A stretch of 47,860 nt of DNA, from the NCBI GenBank assembly GCA_003599635.1, contig QZIX01000011.1:1-47860 (forward strand). The letters run 5' to 3'. Shown here one piece after another: positions 26,401-37,550 of this stretch. The notes beneath the pieces are model-generated. The model worked only from the letters and a program-made list of their open reading frames with translations, was not told the DNA's origin and made no database searches. This stretch comes from Candidatus Parcubacteria bacterium (GTDB lineage: Bacteria > Patescibacteriota > Patescibacteriia > Buchananbacterales > SURF-54). Position numbers and translations under genes: made by a program. Positions within the stretch are counted from its first letter, which is position 1. Each line of letters begins with the position of its first letter.

Positions 26401-26799
26401 TTATTTCAGCTGTTTCTGAGCTGATTTTTTTTGTTGTAAATAGCCAGCCAGACCGGCCGATAATAAAGAAATCAAAACGCCAACCCAGATATGCCACGAT
26501 TTAAAATACCCGGCGTAATTATCTTCAAAAAACCAGGGCGCTGTTATGCCAAGATCCAAAATTATGGAAACGCCAAGCATTATTGCGCCGTAAGTAAACG
26601 CTTCTTTGACCGCTCCGCCGTACTTTTTAAGCAAAAATTTTACTACATAAAAACCTAAAGCCGCGGCCAGGAGCCAGTCTAAAATGTACACCGCCCATCT
26701 GAATTCTTTTAGAAAAAACATTGCCAGGCCGATAACCACAAAAAAGACCGCCCAGACCGCCGCTCCCAAAAGAACCAAAATTTTCCATTTTTCTATCAT
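26401..26799 (-). CDS. Hypothetical membrane protein (132 aa)
   Basis: Four predicted TM segments by eye. Confidence 0.65.
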   Translation of the reverse strand: MIEKWKILVLLGAAVWAVFFVVIGLAMFFLKEFRWAVYILDWLLAAALGFYVVKFLLKKYGGAVKEAFTYGAIMLGVSIILDLGITAPWFFEDNYAGYFKSWHIWVGVLISLLSAGLAGYLQQKKSAQKQLK

Positions 26800-26879
26800 A
26801 TAATATTTTATTATTTAATTTTACTCCTCTCAATTTGAATTTAAAAGATCCTTTGGCTCGGCTCAGAAAGACACTTCGT

Positions 26880-27191
26880 TCAATTATTTAATTCGTTATT
26901 TAGCCACTTCATTACATCTTTGCTGACTTCGATTTTTCTGACGGCGTACGACGGCAGTTCATAACTGTGCCATTTTTTAATAATCCTTTCTGCTGTCTTT
27001 ACTTTATTTCTGGTAGTTTTAAAAATAACAGCCGCTTCGGATCCGGTTTCCATTTTGCCTTTCCACCAGTATAAAGAACTTACCGGAAAAATATTGGCGC
27101 AGACGACAAGTTTGTCTTTTAACAGCTCCGTTGATATTTTTTTCGCTTCCTTCAAATCTTTACAGGTTAAATATATTGATACAGCTTCCAT
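26880..27191 (-). CDS. cutA: Divalent-cation tolerance protein CutA
   Basis: 'VCANIFPVSSLYWWKGKMETGSEAAVIFKT', 'HSYELPSYAV'. Confidence 0.92.
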   Translation of the reverse strand: MEAVSIYLTCKDLKEAKKISTELLKDKLVVCANIFPVSSLYWWKGKMETGSEAAVIFKTTRNKVKTAERIIKKWHSYELPSYAVRKIEVSKDVMKWLNNELNN

Positions 27192-27239
27192 GGTTATGAT
27201 ACGTCTTAATGGTTATTTCAAGCCAGGATATTAACTTAA

Positions 27240-27614
27240 TTAAAACGCCTTTATAAATTGACAATCAGGTGTTACCTCAATAAAATGATGGGCTTTGCCC
27301 TGCCTGAATTCAGCGCACTGATTTTGCTGTTCATCGTCATTATTTTGCCTTGGATTATGGGCGACATCACACACCCAATCGTTTACAATACTTCCCGAAA
27401 GGCAAGGCCCTTTAGAAAACTCTTCTTCTGAAATTTCCTGCTTTTTGCTTTGGCACAGTTGTATGCAATTGGCTTTGGCGATAGTTTCCACGCTTGAGGA
27501 TTTAATAGCTATTAAATTTTGCACCCCGTCACTTCCGCTTTTCCCCCTAACCCAAAAAATATATGATCCTAAACCAAGAATCGCCAGAACCATTAATATT
27601 GATAAAAGTCTCAT
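27240..27614 (-). CDS. Hypothetical secreted/membrane-anchored protein (124 aa)
   Basis: N-terminal TM; six Cys. Confidence 0.6.
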   Translation of the reverse strand: MRLLSILMVLAILGLGSYIFWVRGKSGSDGVQNLIAIKSSSVETIAKANCIQLCQSKKQEISEEEFSKGPCLSGSIVNDWVCDVAHNPRQNNDDEQQNQCAEFRQGKAHHFIEVTPDCQFIKAF

Positions 27615-27626
27615 AAAGATTCTGTT

Positions 27627-28010
27627 TTAATGCCAAAGTCTTTCACCGGCCGGTTTTTCCTTATCTTCTTCCGCCCGGAAAATTTTTTTGATTTTTAAAT
27701 TAACATGCGCATGATCGATCCAAAAATCATAATGGTCTTCAACCCATTTGACCATACTTTCATTTATAGGTCCCCAGCCGCTGCGCTTTTGCCAGACAAC
27801 ACTTTGCCCTTCTTCCTGTCTCGGCTCATCCCATTCCAAATAAATCATAAAAGGGGCATATTCTTTGGCCAGTGGTTTTAAAGCATCGGTCGCCAGCAAT
27901 TGTTCAAAAGGCCTAACCATTGATTCGATCAGCTTTTCACGAATTTGTCTTTTTTCTTCCTCTGCCGATTCGGAGGGATTTTTTTCAAAATCCGTTTCGC
28001 TGTTCTGCAT
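27627..28010 (-). CDS. Hypothetical protein (127 aa)
   Basis: Compact minus-strand gene cluster with 27240 and 28014. Confidence 0.6.
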   Translation of the reverse strand: MQNSETDFEKNPSESAEEEKRQIREKLIESMVRPFEQLLATDALKPLAKEYAPFMIYLEWDEPRQEEGQSVVWQKRSGWGPINESMVKWVEDHYDFWIDHAHVNLKIKKIFRAEEDKEKPAGERLWH

Positions 28011-28013
28011 AAG

Positions 28014-28475
28014 TTATCTTTTAGATTTAAAAATCAGCCAGTTTTTATCTTTTAAATTGAGTAAAACATAATCACCTTTTAATTTTTTTCCCTGCAAATT
28101 GAAGGTTATTGAACGTTCGCCGATGTTAACAATTTGAAACTTTCCTTTATCAAAAATTTTTACCCTGCCGGCGCCGTATTCTCCTTTCGGTATTACTCCT
28201 TCAAAATCAATGTAATCGACGGGATGGTCTTCAACTGCCACTGCCAGGTGCCTGACGCCTGCTTTTTTCGGCACGCCTTTTGGAACAGCCCAGGATTTTA
28301 AAACAATGTCTCCCGTTACAATATCTTCCGGCAATTCAAGCCGGAAATCATAATGCAGATGAGATGCATCATGCTTTTGCACAACAAAACGCCACAAATT
28401 TTTTTTTGCCGGTTCGGGCTCTGGCTCCTTGGTTTTAGAAAAATTTCTTCTGGTTTTGTATTTTTCCAATGCCAT
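28014..28475 (-). CDS. Stand-alone LigD-type 3'-phosphoesterase (PE) domain protein
   Basis: 'FVVQKHDASHLHYDFRLEL', 'SWAVPKGVP', 'VEDHPVDYIDFEGVIPKGEYGAGRV'. Confidence 0.88.
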   Translation of the reverse strand: MALEKYKTRRNFSKTKEPEPEPAKKNLWRFVVQKHDASHLHYDFRLELPEDIVTGDIVLKSWAVPKGVPKKAGVRHLAVAVEDHPVDYIDFEGVIPKGEYGAGRVKIFDKGKFQIVNIGERSITFNLQGKKLKGDYVLLNLKDKNWLIFKSKR

Positions 28476-28477
28476 AA

Positions 28478-28750
28478 TTACACCTGCTTCAGGTAGGCCA
28501 TATCCCCTTCTTTGACCGGCTGAGAAACTTTTAACCCGACGGCGTCGCCGGGCCTGGCCTGCTGGACCTGCTGATGCTCGACTTGTATTGAATCCACTTT
28601 CTGCTCAAATTCTTTTTCATGGCTGGTAACCACAATGGTGTCGCCGACTTTAAGTTCGCCTGAAAGTTCGATTACGGCCACGCCTATTTTGTCAAAATAA
28701 TGGGTGATACGCCCGACTTCCCGTCCTAAATCTTTTTTTTCTTCCGCCAT
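28478..28750 (-). CDS. Translation elongation factor-like protein (EF-Tu domain-2-like)
   Basis: 'VGRITHYFDKIGVAVIELSGELKVGDTIVV...SIQVEHQQVQQARPGDAVGLKV'. Confidence 0.75.
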   Translation of the reverse strand: MAEEKKDLGREVGRITHYFDKIGVAVIELSGELKVGDTIVVTSHEKEFEQKVDSIQVEHQQVQQARPGDAVGLKVSQPVKEGDMAYLKQV

Positions 28751-28848
28751 ATAGTTAATCTTTAATTAATGATTCTATATTAATTACGTTAATGTTCGAT
28801 TAATCAGCGACTGGCTACTGATTGCATTTTACCAAAATGCCGGCAATA

Positions 28849-28891
28849 AAAAAAGCCCCGAAACCGCAATGTTTCATCCGCGGTTTCGGGG
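28849..28891. terminator. Strong bidirectional hairpin CCCCGAAACCGC...GCGGTTTCGGGG
   Basis: 12-bp stem; A tract 5' (T tract on minus strand). Confidence 0.8.
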
Positions 28892-28917
28892 TATTATATC
28901 GTTGTTGATCATGCCGC

Positions 28918-29661
28918 CTAAGAAAGATTGATTGTACTCCATTTCTCGGCGAATCTTTTATAACGCTGCGCGCCCTTCGAAAGTACAGCATCGGAAAAAT
29001 CAGGATAAAAAGGAACTTTTTTGCCGGCGGCGCGGGCTTCGTCAACTATTTTTTTGTAGCCCATGTCGATGAGAGCCTGCCGGAAAAATTCCTTTCCTTG
29101 GTGTTCGATCCTTCCCTCTTTTTCCAATGCCTCTAAATCGAAATAGCGATCCTCATCCTGCGTGTGCCAGACATCAACTAACATTGGTGTGCGTTGAGGG
29201 CCGACAAGAGCTATCTCTTTTTTACCGTCACAGTAAGCGTAACCGAGCTACCTCGCCAGCGCCGCTGCAGCTCCATCAAGTCGGTTGATTATCGCCCAAA
29301 TTCTCGCTTCTATTACAGGTGTAATACCGCACAGCCGCAAAGCTTCCTCGTGACTCAGTTCACGATCGCTCTCCTCAAATTTGGTCGTTGCGTGGTTAAC
29401 TGGCCACGGGAGGACTGTTCCTTCGGGAGGAACCTGTTTTGTTGGATCAAAACCGTAATCCTCAAGCTTCTTTTTGCCTGACTTCAGATCGCGAAGGAGA
29501 CTACCCGACAGCAAGTAACGTGTTATCCACTCTATCGGCAGAATGCAATTCGTGTCTTTTTCCGTCAATGGCCTGTCGAGGATAACGTCAAATTCGCGTA
29601 CGAGTATCTTGGTCTCGCTTATTTGCCTTATAAAGGCAGTGGGGATCCCAAGCCATTGTGC
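28918..29661 (-). pseudogene. purC: Degraded SAICAR synthetase (purC-like): N-terminus missing, in-frame TAG at 29248-29250
   Basis: One frame reads GIPTAFIRQISETKILVREFDVI...CILPIEWITRYLLSGSLL...LPWPVNHATTKFEESDRELSHEEA...INRLDGAAAALAR*LGYAYCDGKKEIALVGPQRTPMLVDVWHTQDEDRYFD... Confidence 0.75.
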
Positions 29662-29963
29662 CTACTATTCTGTGCCAACCCAGCATATATTCCATTATTA
29701 TAAACCAACGGTGGCATTTTACCTGAAATTCATGTTTGTGAAATTTCTGGTAAAGGAAGGAAATAATAGCGTAGGTTGTCCAGGACGAATTGAAAATGAT
29801 ATAAATTTCCACTATCTTTTCGGGGAGCATCAGCACAAAAGGCAGGATGCCGATGGTTATGTAGAAACAAATCTGAATTTCCTTTCGCCAGCTTTTTTCT
29901 GCCTTCATCAGAAAATACGACAAAACGAATACCGTAAAGAGTAGTGTTAAAAAAGCAGACATA
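29588..29963 (-). CDS. Hypothetical membrane protein whose 3' end runs out of frame into the purC remnant (probably truncated)
   Basis: RBS GGAGGAAATTT before ATG; several TM segments; last ~25 codons overlap the purC frame. Confidence 0.45.
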
Positions 29964-30095
29964 AATTTCCTCCTTGGTTGATTGTCAATATGCAATGTTT
30001 TAGTCCGATACAAAGAAAAACCCTTTTTATTGTGGTGTTATCTTAATAAAAATAATGGTAGAGGTCAAGGAGTTAATACTAAAAAATAAGTATTA

Positions 30096-30132
30096 AAAAA
30101 GGCGGGCCTGCTTTTTGTAGTGCCCGCCTTTG
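30096..30132 (-). terminator. Terminator AAAGGCGGGC...GCCCGCCTTTTTT
   Basis: 10-bp stem plus T tract on the minus strand. Confidence 0.8.
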
Positions 30133-30151
30133 AATATTTTGTTTTCCCTCT

Positions 30152-30325
30152 TTAGTGGCCAAAAAATCCACGCGCTACTTTGTCCGGCAGCTGATATAAT
30201 ATTACGTCTGCTGCTTTACAGAAAACCTGAACTTTGGTGTCGTTGACCGATCCCGAGGTGGAAAAAATCGCGCGCACGCCTGCGGCAATCAACGCGTTTT
30301 TTCCATCTGTGTTTTCTTCTTTCGA
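30152..30325 (-). pseudogene. purH: PurH C-terminal fragment, in frame directly after the purB stop codon
   Basis: SKEENTDGKNALIAAGVRAIFSTSGSVNDTKVQVFCKAADVILYQLPDKVARGFFGH* resembles PurH C-terminus (AGVxAIxxxGGSxxDxxV...RHFRH). Confidence 0.6.
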
Positions 30326-31764
30326 TTAAGCCGCCATACTTAATGCCATTTCTGCTATTTCCTCTGCTTTTTCTGCTGCAAACCCGGTATAATTTTCAGG
30401 ATTATGAAGTAATTCCATAACCTCTTTAGGCATATTCCTCAATGCCTCTGCTAATTCGTCATTATGCATGGCCAATTCCTTACAAATTTCTATTAACATC
30501 CTCTTCTCTGCGGTTGCTCTTGTAACCAGCTGGTGATTAACCAAATTATGCGCATCATTCTCATAACCCGCCATTTGCAAAGCAATATACAGGGGCTCTG
30601 CTAATATCAGGTGGGCACTTTTCTCAAAGTTCTGCCGGCAGGCTTCTTTATTCACATTAAGTCTGCTGATAAAGGTCTGCTTACTTTCTTGGTCTTTTGC
30701 TAAAAGTTTATTCAGTTGCGATTGTAAGCATACAAGAATTACTGGAAAATCGCGTGCAGGACCACTGCCGACCAGGTCACGCTGATGTTCACTGATCAAT
30801 GTGTCTAGCACTTTTCCAAACTCATTTTTAGACCTTACGAAGAAACCTTCCAAGGATTCAAAAGAAATGGGATTCCTTTTTTGAGCCATGGTTGATGAGC
30901 CATCTTGCGTTTTGCCAAATGGTTCGGAAAATTCCGCAATTTCAGTCCGCATCAAATGCCGAGCATCCCTACCTAATTGTGCAAAGGACGCTGACATCAT
31001 AACGCACGAATGCAAAAAATATGCCAAGGGCTCAGGTGGAAGTATCTGCGTACTTATAGGAGACGGCGATAAGTCAAGCTTTTCCAAAACCCTTCTTTCA
31101 AAAGACTTATCGCCGCATTTCTTGGCAATACCTAGCCCCAACTGTGCATTGTATGCCCCGACGGCGCCTGAAATTTTCCCAACCAATTCCTGTGAGCAGC
31201 TTTCCATTTTTCTTGCATTGTAAATAACACGATACAATATTGTCGCCAGCCAAAAACCGACTGTAATCGGCAGGGCATGTTGACCATGAGTCCTGCCAAT
31301 CTGAAGGACTTTTGAAAAACGCTTAACAAGATGTGCCAGCTCCACAATAGCTTCGTTAATTGAAGGTTTTAAGACGTTGTTATATGCCCACAGGTATTGT
31401 AAAATGCGACCGGTATCCAACGGGTCGTAGCTAGTCAACAATACGTGTATCCATTTGCCGATCTTCTTGTCAACGATTTTTTGTGCCTCCTTCACCCACG
31501 CCCTGACGTCATGATGAGTAATTTCTTTTTCTGTTTTATCGACTTTTGTGGTGGCTATGTTTAGAAGCAAAGCGATAAGTTCATCTGTTAACAACATGAT
31601 CTCGGTTTTCGGAATTATACCTATGTCGGCTAATACCTGTAGGTTTGCAATTTCAACTTTGGCAAAGAACCGATACAAATTGTCGTAGCCAAAATATGGT
31701 ATTAGCTGCTTTGGTTGATATCGCAAATTTCCCGGCAAATACAAATTCAGTTCTTTTTTTCCAT
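30326..31764 (-). CDS. purB: Adenylosuccinate lyase; RBS-linked ATG (31764) requires a -1 shift at A7 (31754-31760); uninterrupted ORF-track frame is 30326-31744
   Basis: 'GRTHGQHALPITVGFW', 'GSSTMAQKRNPISFES'; AAGGAGAAGGGATAATGGAAAAAAAGAACTGA upstream. Confidence 0.85.
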
Positions 31765-31953
31765 TATCCCTTCTCCTTAATTTGTTTTATGCAATTGTCA
31801 AAGCAGCGAAAAAACACTTTTCGCACAGGAAAAGTGCCCTCCATATACGCATTTTGCGCGGGTTTATCTTAATAAAAAACATCCTTTCAGTCAAGGATTT
31901 TTTTATGCTGGCGGACTGCCGTCAGTACGTCGTTTAGCAAGACGTAAGCTGAT

Positions 31954-33438
31954 TTATATTGTTTCTACTTTAATCAGATTCGTCTCGCCTATATAGCCGA
32001 AAGGATAACTGGAACAGATCACAATATTTTCACCTTTTTTGGCCAATTTTTCCTGCACGACTATTTTTCTGATGCTTTTTATCAGGTCATTTATTGAATG
32101 AGAATATGGAATCAAATACGGTTTTACTCCCCAGCTTAAATTCAGCTGGTGCCAGGTTTTTTCAAAAGGGGTTACCGCCAAAAGCTTGACTGCGGGTTTA
32201 TAGCGGGAAATCGCCCTGGCTGTAAAACCGGAAGTCGTGGAACAGACGATAACTTTGGCGCTGATGTCTTTGGCAATATTTTTCACGGCAAAACCGACAG
32301 ATTCTGTCACCGAACTATCCTTTTCAACGCTGTGATTTTTGTTATTTTCCATTTTTGTGGATTCCACTTCCAAAGCCACCTTCTTCATTACATGAACCGC
32401 ATTAAGCGGATATTTGCCGGTAGCGGTTTCACCTGAAAGCATAATCGCGTCCGTGCCGTCCAGTATGGCGTTGGCTATGTCTGAAACTTCGGCCCGCGTG
32501 GGAATCGGGCTATTGGTCATGGAATCAAGCATCTGTGTCGCCACAATTACCGGTTTTCCCGCTTCATTGCATAATTGGATTATTTTCTTCTGAATCATCG
32601 GTACGTCTTCAAGCGGCAGTTCTATTCCCAGATCACCCCTGGCGATCATTATGCCGTCAGAGGCCTCCAGAATTTCCTTAAAATTTTTGACCGCTTCTTT
32701 TCTTTCGATTTTGGCGATAATCCTGGTATGAATACCTCCCCACTTGCCTCTTTTTTCCGGTTTTTTAAAATCCTTTTTTTGAATTTTTTTGAACTTCCTT
32801 TCCAGCTCCCAAATTTTTTTTCTTAAATTTAAAACATCGTCCGCATCCTTAACAAAAGACAAGGCGATAAAATCAACATCGTGTTTAATGCCGAAAGCGA
32901 CATCTTCAAGATCTTTTTTGGTCACAGCGGGACAGGTAATCATTGATTTGGGAAAATTCATTCCCTTGTGAGATTTAAGCAAACCGCCGTTTTTCACTTT
33001 GCATTTTATGCTCTTGTTTTTTATTTCCAAAACTTCCAGTGAAATATTGGCATCATCAATTAAAATCATTTCCCGGGGTTTAAGGTATTTGTATAGTTCG
33101 TTAAACTGAACAGGTACGAATAGTTCGGCATCTTTCAGATTTATTTTAAAATTTTCAGGGACTAAATTGACTATGGTATTATTGTTCAGCTGTATTCCTT
33201 CTTTTCCCACATCACCCACTCTGATTCTGGGGCCTTGCAAATCCTGTAAAATCGCCACCGGTGAATTCAGCTTTTTCGAAACCTCCCTGATATTTTTAAT
33301 CAGCATCTGGTGATGGGTATAGGTATTATGAGACATATTCAGCCTGGCCACGTTTAAACCTGCAAAAATCATTTTTTCCAGCGTCGTCTTTATTTCCGTT
33401 GCCGGCCCGATTGTGCAGACGATTTTAGTTTTTTTCAT
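31954..33438 (-). CDS. pyk: Pyruvate kinase
   Basis: 'TKIVCTIGPAT', 'IMIARGDLGIELPLEDVPMIQKKII', 'ATQMLDSMT', 'SGETATGKYP'. Confidence 0.97.
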   Translation of the reverse strand: MKKTKIVCTIGPATEIKTTLEKMIFAGLNVARLNMSHNTYTHHQMLIKNIREVSKKLNSPVAILQDLQGPRIRVGDVGKEGIQLNNNTIVNLVPENFKINLKDAELFVPVQFNELYKYLKPREMILIDDANISLEVLEIKNKSIKCKVKNGGLLKSHKGMNFPKSMITCPAVTKKDLEDVAFGIKHDVDFIALSFVKDADDVLNLRKKIWELERKFKKIQKKDFKKPEKRGKWGGIHTRIIAKIERKEAVKNFKEILEASDGIMIARGDLGIELPLEDVPMIQKKIIQLCNEAGKPVIVATQMLDSMTNSPIPTRAEVSDIANAILDGTDAIMLSGETATGKYPLNAVHVMKKVALEVESTKMENNKNHSVEKDSSVTESVGFAVKNIAKDISAKVIVCSTTSGFTARAISRYKPAVKLLAVTPFEKTWHQLNLSWGVKPYLIPYSHSINDLIKSIRKIVVQEKLAKKGENIVICSSYPFGYIGETNLIKVETI

Positions 33439-33472
33439 TATAATAGTTTTTGATTAAATTATGTGGCTTTTG

Positions 33473-33766
33473 TTACAAGTTTATCTTTTGCGCCCATTTA
33501 TTTATCAAAGGAGCTTCCCACCATTCGCCGTTTAACGATTTTATTATACCGACAATCGCCAGGACAATGGCGATAACTCCCAGAATCCAGCCGATTACCG
33601 GAAACCACATGAAAATTTCAACCACAAAAAATATCAATCCCTGCTTGGCATGAAATTGAGCGAATTTTGAATTTTTTTTGGCAGCCAAAACTAAAATTGA
33701 CAAAACCCATATATAGGAAGCCGCTGCCCAGTATTTATCTTGTTGTGTCACTTTTTCATTTTCCAT
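33473..33766 (-). CDS. DUF4870-like membrane protein
   Basis: 'FAQFHAKQGLIFFVVEIFMW...PVIGWILG'. Confidence 0.7.
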   Translation of the reverse strand: MENEKVTQQDKYWAAASYIWVLSILVLAAKKNSKFAQFHAKQGLIFFVVEIFMWFPVIGWILGVIAIVLAIVGIIKSLNGEWWEAPLINKWAQKINL

Positions 33767-33808
33767 AAATGTTGATTAATGATTTAAAAACTATAAAAAT
33801 TATAGCAC

Positions 33809-33842
33809 AAAAAGGCGCGGGTTAAAACCCGCGCCTTTTCTA
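33809..33842. terminator. Terminator AAAGGCGCGGGTTAAAACCCGCGCCTTTT
   Basis: 12-bp stem between DUF4870 and groEL. Confidence 0.85.
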
Positions 33843-33859
33843 TATCACCTTTTCTGTAG

Positions 33860-33887
33860 CAATTGTACATTGTACATTGTAAATTGC
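33860..33887. repeat. Short dispersed repeat 'CAATTGTACATTGTACATTGTAAATTGC'
   Basis: Core ATTGTACATTGTAAATTGC also at 38348-38366. Confidence 0.7.
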
Positions 33888-33909
33888 GGCTTGGCGTTTA
33901 GAACCTGGT

Positions 33910-35574
<1,665 letters not shown>

Positions 35575-35605
35575 TTAGTTGTTTAATTATTTAATTGTTG
35601 TTTAA

Positions 35606-35881
35606 TTACTCTATAACCGCCAACACGTCCTCATCCGATAAAATTTTGTACTCTTTCTCGTCCAATTTCACTTCTTCGCCGGCATATTTGCCGAAGATAA
35701 CCGTATCGCCTTCTTTTAAATCAAGTTTTTTTATTTTTTCACCGTCGCCGATTGCCAAAATTTTGCCTTCCGCCTTTTTTTCCTTGTCCACTGTTTCAGG
35801 CAGGATTATTCCCGATTTGGTGGATTCCTCCTCGGTTAAAGTTTTTACTACCACTCTGTTTCCCAAAGGTCTTAATTTCAT
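35606..35881 (-). CDS. groES: Co-chaperonin GroES
   Basis: 'LRPLGNRVVVKTLTEEESTKSGIILPET'. Confidence 0.97.
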   Translation of the reverse strand: MKLRPLGNRVVVKTLTEEESTKSGIILPETVDKEKKAEGKILAIGDGEKIKKLDLKEGDTVIFGKYAGEEVKLDEKEYKILSDEDVLAVIE

Positions 35882-35977
35882 AATTTTAATGCCTTAATTA
35901 TTAAACTCCAATCCACGAATTAAACGAATTAACGCTAAATCAGACGCGTTATCCGTTTTTAAATCGTATATCGGATA

Positions 35978-36004
35978 TTAGCACTCAAAAAGAAAGAGTG
36001 CTAA
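35978..36004. promoter_or_regulatory. CIRCE operator TTAGCACTC-N9-GAGTGCTAA
   Basis: Exact consensus inverted repeat upstream of groES. Confidence 0.97.
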
Positions 36005-36183
36005 TTTTGTTGTCATAATATATCTTAGTATAGCTAAATAGCGCTTGTCAAGGGCTTTAAAAAACCGTTTATTTTAAAATATTGACAAGCTTACGATTAT
36101 TTTAAAAACGGGTAAAATTACGCTAAAAAATAATTCCTATAATGGAATAAAACAGACCTTGAAATTTTCTGGCTGGCAAAATC

Positions 36184-37533
36184 CTAAAGATTATGCGGGG
36201 CAATTTTTATATTTGTATTTTTTACAACTAAGCCGGCAATAATCCAAAACAGCATCAGCCCGAAATACTGCGTCCAAAAATAATGGTCAAAATAGCTTAT
36301 CAGGATAATGGCGATAAAACACAGGGAAAAAATCGTTCCGTAATAATCTTTGCAGCCATATTTAACCGGGTAAACAATTAAAATTATGACGAGAGCAATC
36401 AGCGACAGATAACCGATAATACCGGTTTCGGCAAAAATTAGGGCAAAAATATTATGGACCGGCTGGTAAAACCATGCTTCTTTGGTATTATCTATTTCAT
36501 TAAAAACGGCCAGCGTGTAATTGCCAAGACCGACGCCAAAAATCCAGTTATTTGAAATAATTTCTCTGGCCTGCTCTTTATAAACCTGCCTTAAAAAAAT
36601 GGAATTTTTTTCGATTCTGTTATTGGCAGAAATTCGGTTAAAAATAACCCCGTGTAAGTTCAGGGCCAAAAAACCTATGATGGCAAAATTGACGAAGATG
36701 ATTTTGACAAAACTTTCTTTCAGCCTCCAGTCTTTTTTTTGCATCAGATAAAAACTGAAAAGCAGAACGGCCAAAAACAGACCTATCCAGCCGCTGCGGC
36801 TGAAAGTAAAAAATAAGCTGGATGAGATAAAAATGTATGAAATCAAAATCAATATGTCCGTTCGCCCTTTATTTCTGGCCAAAGCCGGAATCAATAACAT
36901 CAAAAAAGCCACTGCCATATAACCGGCTAAAATATTGGGATGCGGCAGGCCGCCGTATGACCTTAGGTAACGTCCGGACAGATCGTAAGCCACGATGCTG
37001 CCAAATTCAGCCGGTATATGTTCGGCTAAACCAAGCCATTTAAAAGCAAAGGTGCTTTGAGAAAAAAACTGCCAGACCGCAAGCGCGCCCTGTAAGACCG
37101 CGCCGGCTAAAAATGAGACTAGAAATTTATGAATGTCAAATTCAAAATCAATAATTAAAAAAAACAAAGCCACCCCTTCAAGCAGTTTGACAAAGGAATA
37201 AAGCGAAATTTTTCTGTCCGTAGCAAAAAAAATGCTGACCGCCGACGATATTAACAAACCATAAACAAAAATTATTAGCAGAAGCTTTTTTTTGTCCGGT
37301 CGCCTTATGGCCGCAGATTTAATCTTTCGGATGAAAAAAAGAAAAAATAAAGGCAGAAGAATCAATTCCGTGGCATAAAGCGATGCTGAACCGTATTCCC
37401 AGAAAACTCCGTTTAAATAACCCGCCCTAAAAATAAGCCGCGTTTGCCAGGGCAGCAAAAATATAAACAGATAAAAAAGAAATTCGATAATACTGTGTAA
37501 ATTTAATTTATTTTTAAATTCGGTTAACATCAA
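36184..37533 (-). CDS. O-antigen ligase/polymerase-family membrane protein
   Basis: Multi-TM; 'GGLPHPNILAGYMAVAF', 'FGVGLGNYTLAVFNEI...PVHNIFALIFAETGIIG'. Confidence 0.8.
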   Translation of the reverse strand: MMLTEFKNKLNLHSIIEFLFYLFIFLLPWQTRLIFRAGYLNGVFWEYGSASLYATELILLPLFFLFFIRKIKSAAIRRPDKKKLLLIIFVYGLLISSAVSIFFATDRKISLYSFVKLLEGVALFFLIIDFEFDIHKFLVSFLAGAVLQGALAVWQFFSQSTFAFKWLGLAEHIPAEFGSIVAYDLSGRYLRSYGGLPHPNILAGYMAVAFLMLLIPALARNKGRTDILILISYIFISSSLFFTFSRSGWIGLFLAVLLFSFYLMQKKDWRLKESFVKIIFVNFAIIGFLALNLHGVIFNRISANNRIEKNSIFLRQVYKEQAREIISNNWIFGVGLGNYTLAVFNEIDNTKEAWFYQPVHNIFALIFAETGIIGYLSLIALVIILIVYPVKYGCKDYYGTIFSLCFIAIILISYFDHYFWTQYFGLMLFWIIAGLVVKNTNIKIAPHNL

Positions 37534-37550
37534 TTTTTAGATTTTATCGC

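Noticed and set aside
20116-29250. Genome-wide reassignment of TAG to an amino acid
   Set aside because: TAG terminates ordinary genes in the same window (e.g. the SBP gene at 2476-2478 and the 75-aa gene ending 7116), and the purC frame is also N-terminally truncated, so local pseudogenes or limited suppression are more likely.
35940-36010. hrcA gene expected near CIRCE
   Set aside because: No HrcA-like ORF in this window; only the operator is reported.
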